Positions 4,978 to 5,267 of a DNA stretch of 5,267 bases are shown here, one piece after another. Position 1 is the stretch's first letter; every line of letters begins with the position of its first letter. Made by a program: the position numbers and the translations under genes. Source of the DNA: Candidatus Gastranaerophilales bacterium (GTDB lineage Bacteria > Cyanobacteriota > Vampirovibrionia > Gastranaerophilales > Gastranaerophilaceae); assembly GCA_947630355.1 (NCBI GenBank), contig CANRHJ010000128.1, positions 1 through 5,267 on the forward strand, in the 5' to 3' direction. The notes beneath the pieces are model-generated. The model was not told the DNA's origin and searched no databases. It saw only the letters and a list, made by a program, of their open reading frames with translations.

Positions 4978-5267
4978 ATGGCAATAATTAAGCAGTTATC
5001 AAAAAATTTAATAAACAAAATTGCGGCAGGAGAAGTTATAGAACGTCCCGCAAGCGTTGTTAAAGAGCTTGTTGAAAATTCAATAGATGCAGGTTCTTCT
5101 AAAATTGAAATTATTATATCTAATGAATGCAGAAATATCAGGATTGCCGATAACGGCTCAGGAATTAATCCTGATGATATTGATTTGGCATTTTCCAAAC
5201 ATGCTACAAGCAAATTAGAAAATGAAGACAGCTTATTCAACATTCATACTTTGGGCTTCAGAGGAGA
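4978..5267 (+). CDS. mutL: DNA mismatch repair protein MutL, N-terminal part (gene cut by window edge)
   Basis: Ninety-six complete codons are present before the window ends. The reading frame matches the MutL/PMS1 N-terminal GHKL ATPase: NKIAAGEVIERPASVVKELV (13-32) and ENSIDAG (33-39), with Glu30 and Asn34 at the positions of the catalytic Glu29 and Mg-binding Asn33 of E. coli MutL. IADNGSGI (56-63) is the ATP-contact motif, followed by FSKHATSKL (72-80) and the start of LGFRGE at the edge. MutL dimers couple mismatch recognition by MutS to strand incision or unwinding in the cytoplasm. Whether this copy has the C-terminal endonuclease motif cannot be seen. The ATG at 4978 aligns with the usual MutL N-terminus (MAIIKQLS), but no Shine-Dalgarno sequence precedes it. 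No mutS is in the window. The gene is divergent from tRNA-Gly. Confidence 0.96.
   Translation, partial: MAIIKQLSKNLINKIAAGEVIERPASVVKELVENSIDAGSSKIEIIISNECRNIRIADNGSGINPDDIDLAFSKHATSKLENEDSLFNIHTLGFRG

Noticed and set aside
4802..4987. Plus-strand frame of 61 codons containing RATRLELAAFCLGSKHSTTELHP
   Set aside because: It is the antisense of tRNA-Gly plus the gap before mutL and has no ribosome-binding site; tRNA antisense often gives this kind of peptide.
4869..5243. Minus-strand frame of 124 codons opposite mutL
   Set aside because: It lies antisense to clearly conserved MutL motifs and across the tRNA-Gly promoter; it has no recognisable domain.

Overview
The window is AT-rich bacterial chromosome with tightly packed, ordinary-looking genes. 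Sigma-70-type promoters (TTGAAA, TTTACA and TATAAT elements) are easy to read, every complete gene ends in TAA, and the standard code fits, with Trp as TGG. A TolC-like outer-membrane protein beside an EmrAB pump implies a cell with an outer membrane. Several genes lack a Shine-Dalgarno sequence. Low G+C, weak use of Shine-Dalgarno sites and many single-gene units would fit a host-associated uncultured lineage such as the Gastranaerophilales (non-photosynthetic relatives of cyanobacteria). That placement is a low-confidence guess, because no taxonomic marker here can be tested without a search.

Region 1 (1-3414) is a multidrug efflux locus. A truncated outer-membrane efflux gene runs leftward off the window edge. 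Divergent from it is a three-gene operon: a MarR-family regulator, emrA (membrane-fusion protein) and emrB (14-helix DHA2 transporter). The 78-bp gap between the two units holds an inverted repeat that overlaps an extended -10 promoter, the expected layout for a MarR-type repressor controlling its own operon and perhaps the outer-membrane gene. Together the three structural proteins would form a tripartite pump spanning both membranes.

Region 2 (3415-4741) holds a minus-strand tRNA-Leu(CAA) with its own promoter and intrinsic terminator, convergent with emrB. Back to back with its promoter lies the promoter of a plus-strand gene for a membrane-anchored transglutaminase-like (cysteine-protease-fold) protein with an intact Cys-His-Asp triad.

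Region 3 (4742-5267) holds a minus-strand tRNA-Gly(CCC) with promoter and hairpin terminator, and then the 5' end of mutL (DNA mismatch repair), which runs off the right edge.

I see no mobile element, CRISPR array, phage gene or clearly new system. The most interesting points are the regulatory layout of the efflux locus, the very short or absent leaders of the transglutaminase and mutL genes, the uncharacterised anchored transglutaminase with a small internal duplication, and the pairing of each tRNA with a divergent single gene.
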